A DNA stretch of 64,000 bases from Phytomonospora endophytica (GCF_014202425.1 NZ_JACHGT010000014.1:181710-245709); one strand, 5' to 3'. Counted from the stretch's first letter, positions 33,984 through 42,690 are shown. A program made the numbers and translations. Notes: generated by a model not told the origin, from the sequence alone.

Positions 33984-33990
33984 CTACCGC
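33906..33990 (+). pseudogene. Imm1-like immunity protein fragment
   Basis: The reading LTVQWDSREEAV followed by NTPDELAELLERV resembles the N-terminal 25 residues of Imm1-family immunity proteins (first beta-strand followed by the helix that begins TPxELxxLL). Similarity stops at about 33985, where the frame runs into the 3' end of the convergent NB-ARC gene. No start codon in good context is seen, so this is a relic. Confidence 0.45.
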
Positions 33991-36686
33991 TCGGTCGGCT
34001 CGTGGCCGATTCCATGGTTTTTTGCCGCAGTTCGATCCGTCTCTGGTACTTCGAGTTCTTGATATAGCCGCTGAGCGTCGTCCCAGTATGTGCGCGCATT
34101 ACTGGATTCATCAAGTGCAGCACTAACGTCGCCGATGCCTTCAAGCGCGCGAGCCTGCTCATAACGATCTTCGAGTTCAATGGCGAAAGCCAGCGCTTGC
34201 CTGTAATTATCGAGTGCTTGTGCGTGCCTCCCGAGCTGGAGGAGGGTTGTACCCAAGTCGTTGAGGACCTGTATGTGCATCGGCTTGTCAGTCTCTGGAC
34301 CTATCTTCTCGAGTACAAGATGATGCTCGTCCAGGGCCCGTTCTTGGTCACCTTGCTCGCGATAGAAGTTGGCTAGGTTTTCACTGCAAATGGCCTCGAG
34401 GAGGACATTGCCGTCTTCGTTCGAGATCCGTTTCGCTTCGGTGAATTGCTCGAAGGCCTCGGAGAATTCGCCGATGCCAAGAAGGGCCACCCCGAAGTTG
34501 GTACGGACGGCCGCCTCCACAGGGCGGCTGCCCTGCGTCTGGGAGATCTCCAGAGCACGCTCATATGGCTGCACGGCTTCGCGGGACCTCCCGAGCCGAT
34601 CGAGAACCGCTCCGGTGTTGGCAAGCACCATCGCCTCAATCGGACTATTCGATCCATCGCCAAGCTTGAGCAACGCGCGCTCGCCATAGCCGAGGGACCT
34701 CCGGTATTCGCCTAGGCGAAAGTAGAGGCCGCCGAGCGCCCCGAGAAGATGTCCTTCGGTGGCCACCGTCCCAGCAGCCGAAGCAAGCTCCAATGCGGCC
34801 TCGTAGTGTGCAGCTGCAGCACGAAATCGCCCGAGTATTTCCGAGATGTTCCCTAGATTTCCCCGAGCCCCAGCTTCGACCGCCTGATTTCCCGACTCGC
34901 GTGCCGCGCGGCATGCTTCCTCGTAGTGCTCAAGGGCTTTGTCGTACCGTTGCTGTCGCCAGTAGACACCTCCAAGAGCGTCAAGGGCAAGACATCGCGA
35001 TCGATCGTCGGCGACTTTGAGAGCAGTAGAATGCAGCAGCTCGGCGTCTCCCCACCGACTCGCGTAGTCGAGGTAGCGGACGAGGGTCGCGGACATGTCA
35101 TTGACGAATCGCCCCTCTCCACTTGCGGCCGCCTCGAGGGTGATTGCCAGCAGGGTGGTCCGTTCTGAGTCGAGCCAGCCTCGGGCGTGGTCGACACTGG
35201 CGACGGTGGGGTGCGGTTCTGTGGGTTCGTTGACGCTCGGCCTGCGGTGCTTCGTGTAGGGGGCATAGATGTCCATGGCGGCGGCGGCCATGCTGCGGTA
35301 GTAGTCGCGTAGCGCCGCAAGCCCAGCCTTTTGGATGCTCTCGCGGTCTTGGTCAGCTAGAAGTTTTCTGGCGTAGGCCTTGTGAAGATCGTGGTATTGG
35401 TACCGCCCTGGGGTGCGGATGTCGAGCAGGTTCACGGTCCACAGGGCCTCAAGCGCGCCCTCGGCTTCGGTCTTGCTGCAGTCGGAGAGGGCCATGGCGT
35501 CGTACTGCGTGAAGTCGGCGCCCGGATGCAGCGACATCAGTCGGAACAGCCGGCGGTGTTCCTCGGACAGGCTGTAGTACGACCCGGCGGATGCGATCCC
35601 GGTCTCCTCGCTTGGCAGCTTCCTCAAGCGGGAGACGTGATCGGCCAAATTCCATGTCTGCTTCTGCCGAAGCTGCCTGCCCAGCGAGTTCAGTTCGAGT
35701 GGCAGCCGCGCGCACATTTCGGCGGCAAGGACTTCGGCGGATTCGAGGTCGGAGTCGATGCGGTTGCCGGAGTCATAGTGGCGCAGCAGGTGAAGCGAGT
35801 CCGCCAGATCGAGCGGATGCAGCGTCGATGCCTTGATGCTTCTGTGGCTCAGGTTCAGTCGGTGGCGGCTCGTGACTAGCAGTACACATCCGGGATGCTC
35901 GGGAAGTAGCGGGGCGACCTGGTCGGGGCTGGCTGCGTTGTCCAGGACGATAAGGACCGTCTTGTCTTTCAGGCTTTCGCTGAGAAGTGCGGACTTCTCC
36001 GTGAGGGCGCGCCGACTGTGGATCTTGTCGTCGTCGACGCCGAGTAGCTTGAGAACCTCATTGATCACCGCTTCGGGGTCAGCCGGTGGAAGGTTCGGAT
36101 CGAAGCCTCGTAGGTGGCCGAAGAACTGCTTCTCCATCGGCTCGCCGAGGTTGCCGACCTGGTGTGCGATCCTCGCTGCGAGCGCGGTCTTCCCGACTCC
36201 GGGAGGCCCGTCGATGGTGACCACCGTAGGCCTCCCCGATGTCAGTTGGGAGGCGATCCAGCCGCACAGTTCGTGGATCTCCCGAGACCGTCCGCTGAAC
36301 GTCGGAGGCGGGGGCGGGATGGCGGGCTGGACGGACACCACTCCCGACTGTGCGGTCCGGTACTCGAGAGCCAGTACTGCCTGCTCAAGGATTCCGACGT
36401 GGACCTCGCTCGCTTCAAGCGCACGGGCTATGTCAAGAACGAGCTCGCCGTCGAGTCGCTTGCGGCCCCTATGGCAGTGCTCCCAGATCGTGGTCTGCCC
36501 GACGCGAGCGTGCAGACCCCGGAGAGTGTTTACGCGTCGAGTGAGTTCCGGATAGGAGACCTTGGGCGGCGACAGGCGCACTCGTTCAAGGTGCATGGCG
36601 ACGTGGTCCGGAGTGCGGAGAGCGCTGGGATCAGGTAATTCAAACGGCAATTTCGGAGTGTTGGCAGCGGCCACAAGCGGCTCCAC
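33984..36686 (-). CDS. HTH-NB-ARC-TPR (STAND) regulator
   Basis: 900 residues. Residues about 30-105 form a helix-turn-helix of the type found in actinobacterial STAND regulators (RVGQTTIWEHCHRGRKRLDG, ELVLDIARALEAS). A proline linker leads to the NB-ARC NTPase: Walker A GPPGVGKT (160-167), Walker B KTVLIVLDNA, the sensor CVLLVTSRHRL and the ARC helices LPLELNSLGRQ. From about residue 540 there are eight to ten TPR repeats (KALEHYEEACRAARESGNQ, RAAAAHYEAALELASAAG, EAFEQFTEAKRISNED and others). This is the AfsR/SARP-like architecture without a BTAD domain: an ATP-switched transcription regulator. It is divergent from the exported protein and WXG genes at 36927 onward, which it may control. Codon use in its 3' half is less GC-rich than in the left part of the window. 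Confidence 0.88.
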   Translation of the reverse strand: MEPLVAAANTPKLPFELPDPSALRTPDHVAMHLERVRLSPPKVSYPELTRRVNTLRGLHARVGQTTIWEHCHRGRKRLDGELVLDIARALEASEVHVGILEQAVLALEYRTAQSGVVSVQPAIPPPPPTFSGRSREIHELCGWIASQLTSGRPTVVTIDGPPGVGKTALAARIAHQVGNLGEPMEKQFFGHLRGFDPNLPPADPEAVINEVLKLLGVDDDKIHSRRALTEKSALLSESLKDKTVLIVLDNAASPDQVAPLLPEHPGCVLLVTSRHRLNLSHRSIKASTLHPLDLADSLHLLRHYDSGNRIDSDLESAEVLAAEMCARLPLELNSLGRQLRQKQTWNLADHVSRLRKLPSEETGIASAGSYYSLSEEHRRLFRLMSLHPGADFTQYDAMALSDCSKTEAEGALEALWTVNLLDIRTPGRYQYHDLHKAYARKLLADQDRESIQKAGLAALRDYYRSMAAAAMDIYAPYTKHRRPSVNEPTEPHPTVASVDHARGWLDSERTTLLAITLEAAASGEGRFVNDMSATLVRYLDYASRWGDAELLHSTALKVADDRSRCLALDALGGVYWRQQRYDKALEHYEEACRAARESGNQAVEAGARGNLGNISEILGRFRAAAAHYEAALELASAAGTVATEGHLLGALGGLYFRLGEYRRSLGYGERALLKLGDGSNSPIEAMVLANTGAVLDRLGRSREAVQPYERALEISQTQGSRPVEAAVRTNFGVALLGIGEFSEAFEQFTEAKRISNEDGNVLLEAICSENLANFYREQGDQERALDEHHLVLEKIGPETDKPMHIQVLNDLGTTLLQLGRHAQALDNYRQALAFAIELEDRYEQARALEGIGDVSAALDESSNARTYWDDAQRLYQELEVPETDRTAAKNHGIGHEPTER

Positions 36687-36926
36687 GGGGTGAACCTGCT
36701 CTGTCGCGGGAGAAGAACACCCTAAGCCGTGGCGATCCTCAAACCTGTCGCTCGCACGACAGAGTCACATCCCTTGCGTGGTGATCACCCGTCTTGGATC
36801 TCAACTTTCGGATCCTTTCGGATCCACGCACGAGTTGCCCCCCTCGTTCCAACGTAGACCTCGCCGCGGCACACACGATCGTGGCGATCGGGCCCGACCA
36901 GTCGGGCGGGCGAGAGGATACCCAAG
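36687..36926. promoter_or_regulatory. Divergent intergenic region with a tandem 10-bp repeat
   Basis: TTTCGGATCC occurs twice without a gap at 36806-36815 and 36816-36825. The repeat lies between the divergent NB-ARC regulator and the exported protein gene and could be that regulator's binding site. Nothing else is recognised in the 240 bp. Confidence 0.45.
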
Positions 36927-37328
36927 TTGATCCACGTACAGCGGACCAGACGTTCATTGGCCATCGCAACCACCATCGTCACGATCCTCATCATCGGCTT
37001 CGCGAGTTCGGCGCATGCCAGCGGCGCCTTCCCCCGCAGCTCCGGAGGCGGAACCAACGCCTCGTGTTACTCCAGCGGCGGGGCCCTGTACTGCGGGAAC
37101 GACACTCCGAGCACGTTGTGGAGCACCCCGAAGTTCTTCTCTTCCCCCATCGACACGCTTCGGAGCAACCCGAGTTACTTCAGGTGCTGGGTCACCGGCA
37201 GTCAGCATGGCGGCGGGAACAACGTCTGGTACTACACCTTCGGCGATGACTCGGGCAGGTGGGGATACATCGCGGCAAGCCACGTGTGGACCTCACAGGA
37301 TCCCTTCCCAGGCGTCAGCCACTGCTGA
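36927..37328 (+). CDS. Small exported protein, SH3-like
   Basis: 133 residues from a TTG start with GAGAGGA upstream. A signal peptide (SLAIATTIVTILIIGFASSA, cleavage after HAS or ASA) precedes a mature domain of about 100 residues with four cysteines, and a beta-rich pattern WYYTFGDDSGRWGYIAASHV W that resembles bacterial SH3-like domains of small actinobacterial exported proteins. Function unknown. It is the first gene on the plus strand after the divergent NB-ARC regulator. Confidence 0.7.
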   Translation: MIHVQRTRRSLAIATTIVTILIIGFASSAHASGAFPRSSGGGTNASCYSSGGALYCGNDTPSTLWSTPKFFSSPIDTLRSNPSYFRCWVTGSQHGGGNNVWYYTFGDDSGRWGYIAASHVWTSQDPFPGVSHC

Positions 37329-37482
37329 CGACGATCCCCACACGCAGGCCGTTGGCGGTAGGCGATGCGCGCTACGACGGGCCCCGTTTGGCGAAGCGTT
37401 TCAGCCTTCGAGAGCTGTGCGTATGTCCGCCAAGCCGGCGATGCCCACCCCATCTGAGGCGGCATCGACCGCTCGGCCAACC

Positions 37483-37508
37483 GGTGGCTCTCCAACCCGA
37501 GAGCCACC
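37483..37508 (+). terminator. Hairpin between the exported protein and WXG genes
   Basis: GGTGGCTCTC (37483-37492) and GAGAGCCACC (37499-37508) form a perfect 10-bp stem with a 6-base loop, 25 bp upstream of the WXG100 gene start. It may terminate the upstream transcript or shape the 5' leader of the next. Confidence 0.55.
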
Positions 37509-37532
37509 ACATCATCCAAGAGAGGACGTGAC

Positions 37533-37805
37533 ATGTCCGGATTTGCTGTCGATCCCTCTGCGCTGGAAGCAATCGCTTCGCGGCTCGGCTCCGCAGCCGA
37601 CGTCCTGCTCGATCTCGGTTCCACGTTCCCACCGAACGCCGATGCAGCGGACGCGACCGAGGCGGTGAACGCTCTCTATCAGCACATCATCGACGTCGCT
37701 GCGACCTACTGCACGACCGTGGTCGAGGCCGCGGAAAAGGCAACGCACACCACTGATCAATACGCCCGCGGCGAAGCCGCAGCCGCCGACCTGTTCGACC
37801 ACTGA
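37533..37805 (+). CDS. WXG100-superfamily-like small protein
   Basis: 90 residues, preceded by AGAGAGGA. Two amphipathic helices (LEAIASRLGSAADVLLDLGS and VNALYQHIIDVAATYCTTVV) separated by a short turn give an ESX-type helical hairpin, although the WxG turn is replaced by FPPNAD. It is 16 bp ahead of a larger protein with a clear WXG helical hairpin, so the pair probably forms a heterodimer for type VII secretion. Confidence 0.7.
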   Translation: MSGFAVDPSALEAIASRLGSAADVLLDLGSTFPPNADAADATEAVNALYQHIIDVAATYCTTVVEAAEKATHTTDQYARGEAAAADLFDH

Positions 37806-37821
37806 AAGGAGAGGAGTTCAG

Positions 37822-39234
37822 GTGCCCCTAAACACCAACCTGCCCGGCTCGGCAGCAACGATCACCGCCATCGTCACCTGGTGCCGCAGCGACCTTGCCA
37901 CAGCCGTCGACGACTCAGTAAGTCAGACTCGGCTCGCATACGCCGAATCCGAGACCGGCTGGCAGGGCACTGCTGCCGAGCGCTTCCGGACCACCATCAG
38001 CGCCATTATCCGTGTTTCAAGCGAACTCAGCGACATGGCCACCGCCGCTGCCACAGCGCTTGAAGGCCTCGCGACCGGTCTCACCAACGCGCAAGCCGTT
38101 CTCGAGAGCGCCCAGCGCACCGCCGTGAAAGGCGGACTGACAGTCGCTGCGGGCATCATCTACGACCCAAAGCCAGCGCCCACCTCACCCCTCACAATCT
38201 TTGGTATCGCACAGGACAACCCTGTCCTCGCTGCACAAGAGGACTCAGCACTGAGGGCTCACTCGATCGCCGTCGAGGCGTACAACTCGGCAGCACGAAC
38301 CGTTGCCCAAGCTCAGATGATCTGGACACAAGCCAAAACTGACTTCGCCACATACCTCGACACCCTCGGCACGATCGAACCTCACGCAACACCGGCTCAA
38401 GCGCCTGCGGGCGCCTCGGTCATCGCGGCGATGTTCGGTCCATCCCCCACACCCGGCCCCTTCGTAGCCACCGGCAAACTCACCGGCGCCGAGGTGCAGC
38501 GTGCCCGCGGACACTTCTGGGGCCACACGCCTGGTCCGTTCACGTCCTCGAACTCCAAACTCGGTGTCTCGGCGGCAGTCTGGAAGGCCGGCGACAGGTA
38601 CGGGCTGTTCACCACCGCCGAAGGCGAAACCAAGCTCGGCGACACCACCCTCAAAGGCAGGGCCGACGCTGGCATCGGCACCACCGCGACGGCCCAGGCG
38701 GGACTCGATGAGAACGGCATCACCGCCGAGGCGGTACTCCGATCAGGGGCCAGCGCCAGCGCCGAAGGCTCCATCACCTACGGCCTTGTCGAGGCCCACG
38801 GCAACGCCGACGCCTTCGTCGGCGGCGAAACTAAAGCGAGCGCGTACTTCGGGAAAGACGGACTCAACGCATCGGCTGAAGCCTTCGTCGGCGGCAAGAT
38901 CTCCGGATCCTATGGATCTGACATTGGTGGGATCGGCACGAACACGACCGTCGAAGGATGGGCGGGAGCAGGCGTCGACGTCGGCGCCAACGCCGGTATC
39001 GAAGACGGGAAGTTCAAGGTCGACTTCGATGCCGGCGCCGGACTCGGGGTCGGCGGCAAAGTGTCCGCCGACATCACGGTCGACTTCGACCAGGTCGCCG
39101 ACAACCTCAGCAGCGCTCCAGAAGCCTTCACCAGCGTCAGCGAAGGGCTCATCAGCACAGCAAGCGATGCGAAGGAAGGCATCACAGACACCGCCAGTGA
39201 CGTCTGGGACAAAGCCAGCGGCCTGTTCGACTGA
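37822..39234 (+). CDS. WXG100-domain protein with long Gly/Ala beta-repeat tail
   Basis: 470 residues from a GTG preceded by AGGAGAGGAG. Residues about 1-110 are a WXG hairpin (AESETGWQGTAAERFRTTIS has W-Q-G at the turn). After a helical middle (about 130-200) the region from residue 250 to about 435 is an alternating pattern of small residues and glycine (GITAEAVLRSGASASAEGS, GLNASAEAFVGGKISGSYGS, GVDVGANAGIEDGKFKVDFD), which predicts a regular amphipathic beta structure. A helix-rich C-terminus ends the protein. The tail type occurs in secreted polymorphic-toxin precursors, but no toxin tip is recognised here. Likely exported with its 90-residue partner. Confidence 0.75.
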   Translation: MPLNTNLPGSAATITAIVTWCRSDLATAVDDSVSQTRLAYAESETGWQGTAAERFRTTISAIIRVSSELSDMATAAATALEGLATGLTNAQAVLESAQRTAVKGGLTVAAGIIYDPKPAPTSPLTIFGIAQDNPVLAAQEDSALRAHSIAVEAYNSAARTVAQAQMIWTQAKTDFATYLDTLGTIEPHATPAQAPAGASVIAAMFGPSPTPGPFVATGKLTGAEVQRARGHFWGHTPGPFTSSNSKLGVSAAVWKAGDRYGLFTTAEGETKLGDTTLKGRADAGIGTTATAQAGLDENGITAEAVLRSGASASAEGSITYGLVEAHGNADAFVGGETKASAYFGKDGLNASAEAFVGGKISGSYGSDIGGIGTNTTVEGWAGAGVDVGANAGIEDGKFKVDFDAGAGLGVGGKVSADITVDFDQVADNLSSAPEAFTSVSEGLISTASDAKEGITDTASDVWDKASGLFD

Positions 39235-39359
39235 TAACCCTCGCCGCCGGTACACCGAACCACACGCCCGACGCCGCCAACCAGAGCGCGCAGGTCAGTG
39301 TGCAATCGCTTGCGGACGCGCATCTGCACAAGATCCCTCACTGCACCCAGAGGAACGAC

Positions 39360-40628
39360 ATGAAGAAGAGATCCAGACGGGCCTGGCAAGGCCTCACCGA
39401 CGCCATGGACGCAGCTGGCGAATGGATGGAGCGTCACCACATTCCCGACCCGCCGAGCTGGGCGAACAGTTCCAGTGCCACGTATCCATCGGTCTGGGGT
39501 GGGGCCGTCGACGGCATCCGAGCCTACGTCGCCCTCAACAAGGTCGGAAAGCCGCCGGCGCACATGACGAGCGTCGACCCAGCGAACGTCATCGACTGGA
39601 TCCTGTCCAGGCAGGAAGACAGCGGAGGCTTCCCCAGCACCGAGTTCCAGTTCACGGGCGCCGAGACGACCGCCTGGCCACTGATCATGATGCGTGAGTG
39701 CCGCATCCAGAAAGACCGCCAAGAAGTCGTCCGTGCCTTGCAACTCCTCGAACAGTGCGTCCAGGACGCCGACGGCGGATGGGTCGCCACTACACCCGCC
39801 GACCTCATCAACCCCCGCACCATGCCCACCGCGATGACCCTGTGGACCTTCGCCATGTGGGGCCACCGCGAAGACCTGCGCAAGAAAATGATCGAGTACC
39901 TCTACAGCACCCAAGACCCAAGCAGCCACGGCTGGGGAGTCTCGGCCAACGCAATACCCAACCCGTCATCGACCGGCCAAGTCATCTGCGCGCTGCGTGC
40001 CGCCAACGCCGATGGACCCCAGCTCGACGAAGCGGTGAGTTACCTCCTCAACAAGCAGGCCCGCGACGGCAGCTGGCCCACCGCCGTAGACGAATGGCAC
40101 ACCCGCAGCTGGGAGGGGACCATCCGCTGCTACAACTCCGGAGTCTCCTGGTGCCTCTCCGCCCTGGCTGGGCTCCCGCAGCGGCGAACCAAAGTCGCAT
40201 GCATGCGCGCCGCCGACTACATCGTCAAGTCCCAAACCCCTCGAGGCCACGGCAACCCGACCAACCAGGGATCCTGGACCCTCAACACCGAATCAAGCGT
40301 CCGACACGTCTGGCTGGCATCCCAGTACATCGTGGCGCTCGACCAATGGATGGCAAGCCTCGGCCAAGGCGCGGCAACCGCCGAAATCGACAGGCTCTAC
40401 AACGGCCTCTACCGGGCCGGGCAATGGTCAGCGAACAAGGCCACAACCATCGTCTCCAGCGGAGTCGCACTCGTGGTCCTGGCCCCATACGTCCAAGACC
40501 TCGCACGGCTCCTCGGAGTCGACTGGAAGTCCGTACGCGACAACCTCGTCGCCGGCGGACTCATCGCCGTAGTAACCGGATCAGCCTCATGGATCCTGCG
40601 ACAGCTCACTCGGCGAGAGTCACAGTGA
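39360..40628 (+). CDS. Membrane-anchored alpha/alpha-toroid (prenyltransferase/squalene cyclase-like repeats)
   Basis: 422 residues from the ATG at 39360, supported by AGAGGAACG; a longer frame to 39300 has no ribosome-binding site. Repeats of the squalene-hopene cyclase/prenyltransferase beta type are visible: QEDSGGFPSTEFQFTGAETT, DADGGWVATTPADL, DPSSHGWGVSANA, NKQARDGSWPTAVDEWHTRS and GHGNPTNQGSWTLNTESSVR. They build an (alpha/alpha)6-like toroid of about 300 residues. The DXDD catalytic motif of cyclases is not seen, so it may bind rather than cyclise. The last 90 residues contain two hydrophobic segments (TTIVSSGVALVVLAPYVQDL and LVAGGLIAVVTGSASWIL), so it is probably membrane-anchored with the toroid on one side. 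It is 125 bp after the WXG gene. Confidence 0.75.
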   Translation: MKKRSRRAWQGLTDAMDAAGEWMERHHIPDPPSWANSSSATYPSVWGGAVDGIRAYVALNKVGKPPAHMTSVDPANVIDWILSRQEDSGGFPSTEFQFTGAETTAWPLIMMRECRIQKDRQEVVRALQLLEQCVQDADGGWVATTPADLINPRTMPTAMTLWTFAMWGHREDLRKKMIEYLYSTQDPSSHGWGVSANAIPNPSSTGQVICALRAANADGPQLDEAVSYLLNKQARDGSWPTAVDEWHTRSWEGTIRCYNSGVSWCLSALAGLPQRRTKVACMRAADYIVKSQTPRGHGNPTNQGSWTLNTESSVRHVWLASQYIVALDQWMASLGQGAATAEIDRLYNGLYRAGQWSANKATTIVSSGVALVVLAPYVQDLARLLGVDWKSVRDNLVAGGLIAVVTGSASWILRQLTRRESQ

Positions 40629-40712
40629 GGTCTATGTGGGCCCATCCTGCCGAGAGCAAACCTTCAACGTGAACCTGTCGCGCACCTAGGCGAACCGCGA
40701 CGCCGCCACGAC

Positions 40713-40755
40713 TGTGACCGCTTGTGACTAGCTGTGACCAGTGAATCTAGTTGAT
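40713..40755. repeat. Three TGTGAC direct repeats at 10-bp spacing plus a small dyad
   Basis: TGTGAC begins at 40713, 40723 and 40733, one helical turn apart, followed by GAATC and GATTC as an inverted pair at about 40743 and 40753. The iteron-like layout may be a regulator-binding site or a relic of a mobile-element origin. No gene overlaps it. Confidence 0.5.
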
Positions 40756-40818
40756 TCTGCTGTAGACCTGGTGTTAGTCCGGCTCCGGTGATGCGACCCC
40801 TGGCTCCTCGCGTCTTGC

Positions 40819-41459
40819 ATGATTCGAACACCACAGCCTCAACGACGGGGCTGCATTGGCGGGAACCTCGACGTCCCCTTGTCGGTCCTGCCGACCGCAG
40901 ACGACAACGCCTGTCTCGACGGGCTCGTCTCGATGTACACCGAGCCCGGTGGCCTCGTCCTCGATGCCACCGGTGCGCTTCCGACAGCCGCCGCAGACAC
41001 CGACCGTGCCCTTGTGGCACTGGTGCCCGAGGCTATTGTGGCCGACCTCGAACCGGCTGAGGGTGGCCAGGTTCGCCTGGTCGATCTTGAGTCGGTCCCG
41101 GACGCGGTCGCAGCCTTCATTGGCGAAGCCAACCTGGTCGTTGCCCCAACGCCGTCACCGACATCCCCGGGTGGTGGGCAGCCTGCCGTAGCGCGCTCGT
41201 GCCCGGCGGACATGTTGCCGTGGTCTCAGCAACGGCTGATCCGTGGCTTCATACCGACCTCACGACCGCCGCGACCGAAGCAGGGCTCGGCTATGTCCAG
41301 CACCTCGTCGTCGTCTCCACGAGCGTCCTCGACGACGCGCTCGCTGAGGCCACTGCAGGTGATGCCAGAGCTCGTGCCCGGGTCCATCGCCGGGCGCACC
41401 GCGACGTCTTCGTGTTCACCAGCCCCGGGCCGATCACTCCGGTGGGGGTGGGCCGGTGA
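40819..41459 (+). pseudogene. DNA methylase-like gene, frameshifted
   Basis: An open frame from 40819 carries DGLVSMYTEPGGLVLDATGA, which resembles the AdoMet-binding segment of DNA methylases (YTxPGDLVLDPFAG) with its F-A-G lost. Near 41147 the homology moves one frame: TDIPGWWAACRSALVPGGHV then AVVSATADPWLHTDLTTAAT and VFVFTSPGP continue in the frame that ends at 41459. The join NAVTDIPGWW is restored by a one-base correction. Without a proper N-terminus and with a frameshift the gene is non-functional. What follows to 41700 has no recognisable gene. Confidence 0.55.
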
Positions 41460-41722
41460 GCTCATGTCAACACAACCGCGAGTCTGAAGCTATCCGGAGC
41501 AGAGCGACCCGATCCGCAGGTACCTGCGCCGTCCCCGCACCGCTTTAGGCACGCCTCCACCAGACCGTCGAGGAGCTCCTGGAGGTGCTGCGACGCGCCC
41601 CTCCGCCGACTGGCTGGACCGTCCCCGGCCGCTTCCCACTCCGCGACGCCCATCGAGACAAGGCAGGAGCGCGACTAACGTGCCCGACGCGGACGTCGCA
41701 TGCCTCGGCCCGGCGTAGGACA

Positions 41723-42350
41723 TCACCGACGAGGGGCGAACTTGGCACCTGCGGGCGCCAAGACGGCAGCCCCTGCAACCACGAACATGCCCGCTGCTCT
41801 GGACAGGTTGCTCATGATCTCCAGGGCGATTGAGTCCGTACTCGCCGCTATGGTCCGCGCATGCGAAGCGACGATGACCTCCTGAACCTCATCCGACAGG
41901 ACCAAGGTCGGACCGAACTCCAAGGAAACCTCCTGCAGGTCCATCAGACTGTGATCAAGGGGCCCGGTGGGCACCGAGGATCGTTCGGTACAAGCGCGCC
42001 CGGTCCTGCTCGGAAGCGGCCATGTCGGCGAACAGCACGCCCCCGGTGAACCAGCCAGCATCCAGCGCCCGTCGTGCGACCTGAAGGACGAGCTGGGTCT
42101 TGCCGACCCCGGCCATCCTGCCACCGTCGAGACCAGCGCCCGTCCACCCGAACCGGCAGGGTCCAGCCCAGCCAGCAGCGCCTCGACGTTGGGTTCGCGG
42201 CCTGTGAACACCTCCGCCGGCTGCGGCAGGCCCCCTCGCCGGGATGACCTCCGCCGGAAGCGTCACGTGAACCGACTGCCCCTGGATGAGCGCACCGATC
42301 ACGATGCTGTCGTTGACGGAGTTCTCCACCCGCCATGCCCACCCGGTCAC
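41723..42350 (-). pseudogene. NB-ARC (STAND) gene remnant with amyloid-like N-terminus
   Basis: Starting from a GTG at 42350: VENSVNDSIVIGALIQGQSV leads to HVTLPAEVIPA, then the frame shifts so that FTGREPNVEALLAGLDPAG continues in a second frame, then shifts back to MAGVGKTQLVLQVARRALDA (Walker A GMAGVGKT) and FADMAASEQDRARLY, and ends in the second frame at 41723 with SLEFGPTLVLSDEVQEV and MSNLSRAAGMFVVAGAAVL. Two frameshifts and loss of most of the NTPase and the TPR region mark it as dead. The N-terminal stretch has the valine/isoleucine-glutamine-glycine character of amyloid signalling motifs in bacterial NLRs. Confidence 0.6.
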
Positions 42351-42690
42351 GACCGGTCCCCGCCCCGCCCACCGCCACCGGCCGCCGGCGGCAACGGCCC
42401 GCGCACCTCATCACCCTGCACCAGCAGACTATCGACACGAGTCTCGACGGTGTTGGATGCTTTACCCGGCGACGCCGTTCATGTCGCAGTGGCCCGACAA
42501 GTTCGTGTTGAAGGCGTCCACCCGGGACACCGCCCACGTCCTCATCGCCACCGTCGCCTCCCGGACCGGCCCCAAGCCCGACGGTCCGGCCCTCTTCTCA
42601 GAGGCGTCGGTGTCGGGTTCTCACTTGAGCGGCACGATCTTGTCGAACACCGTGTCGTGGAAGACGTTTCTCGATGGTGAAGGAACCACG
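42351..42690. other. Degenerate stretch upstream of the small zinc-ribbon protein
   Basis: Open in several frames but no homology or start context supports a gene. It probably contains sequence from the 5' side of the decayed NB-ARC locus. Confidence 0.4.

Noticed and set aside
34369..35320. Several short frames on both strands within the TPR region
   Set aside because: All are shadows of the 900-residue NB-ARC-TPR gene.
40815..40840. tRNA-like T-arm (TTCGAATC) on the minus strand
   Set aside because: The T-stem does not pair beyond three bases and no acceptor, D-arm or anticodon arm can be drawn around it.
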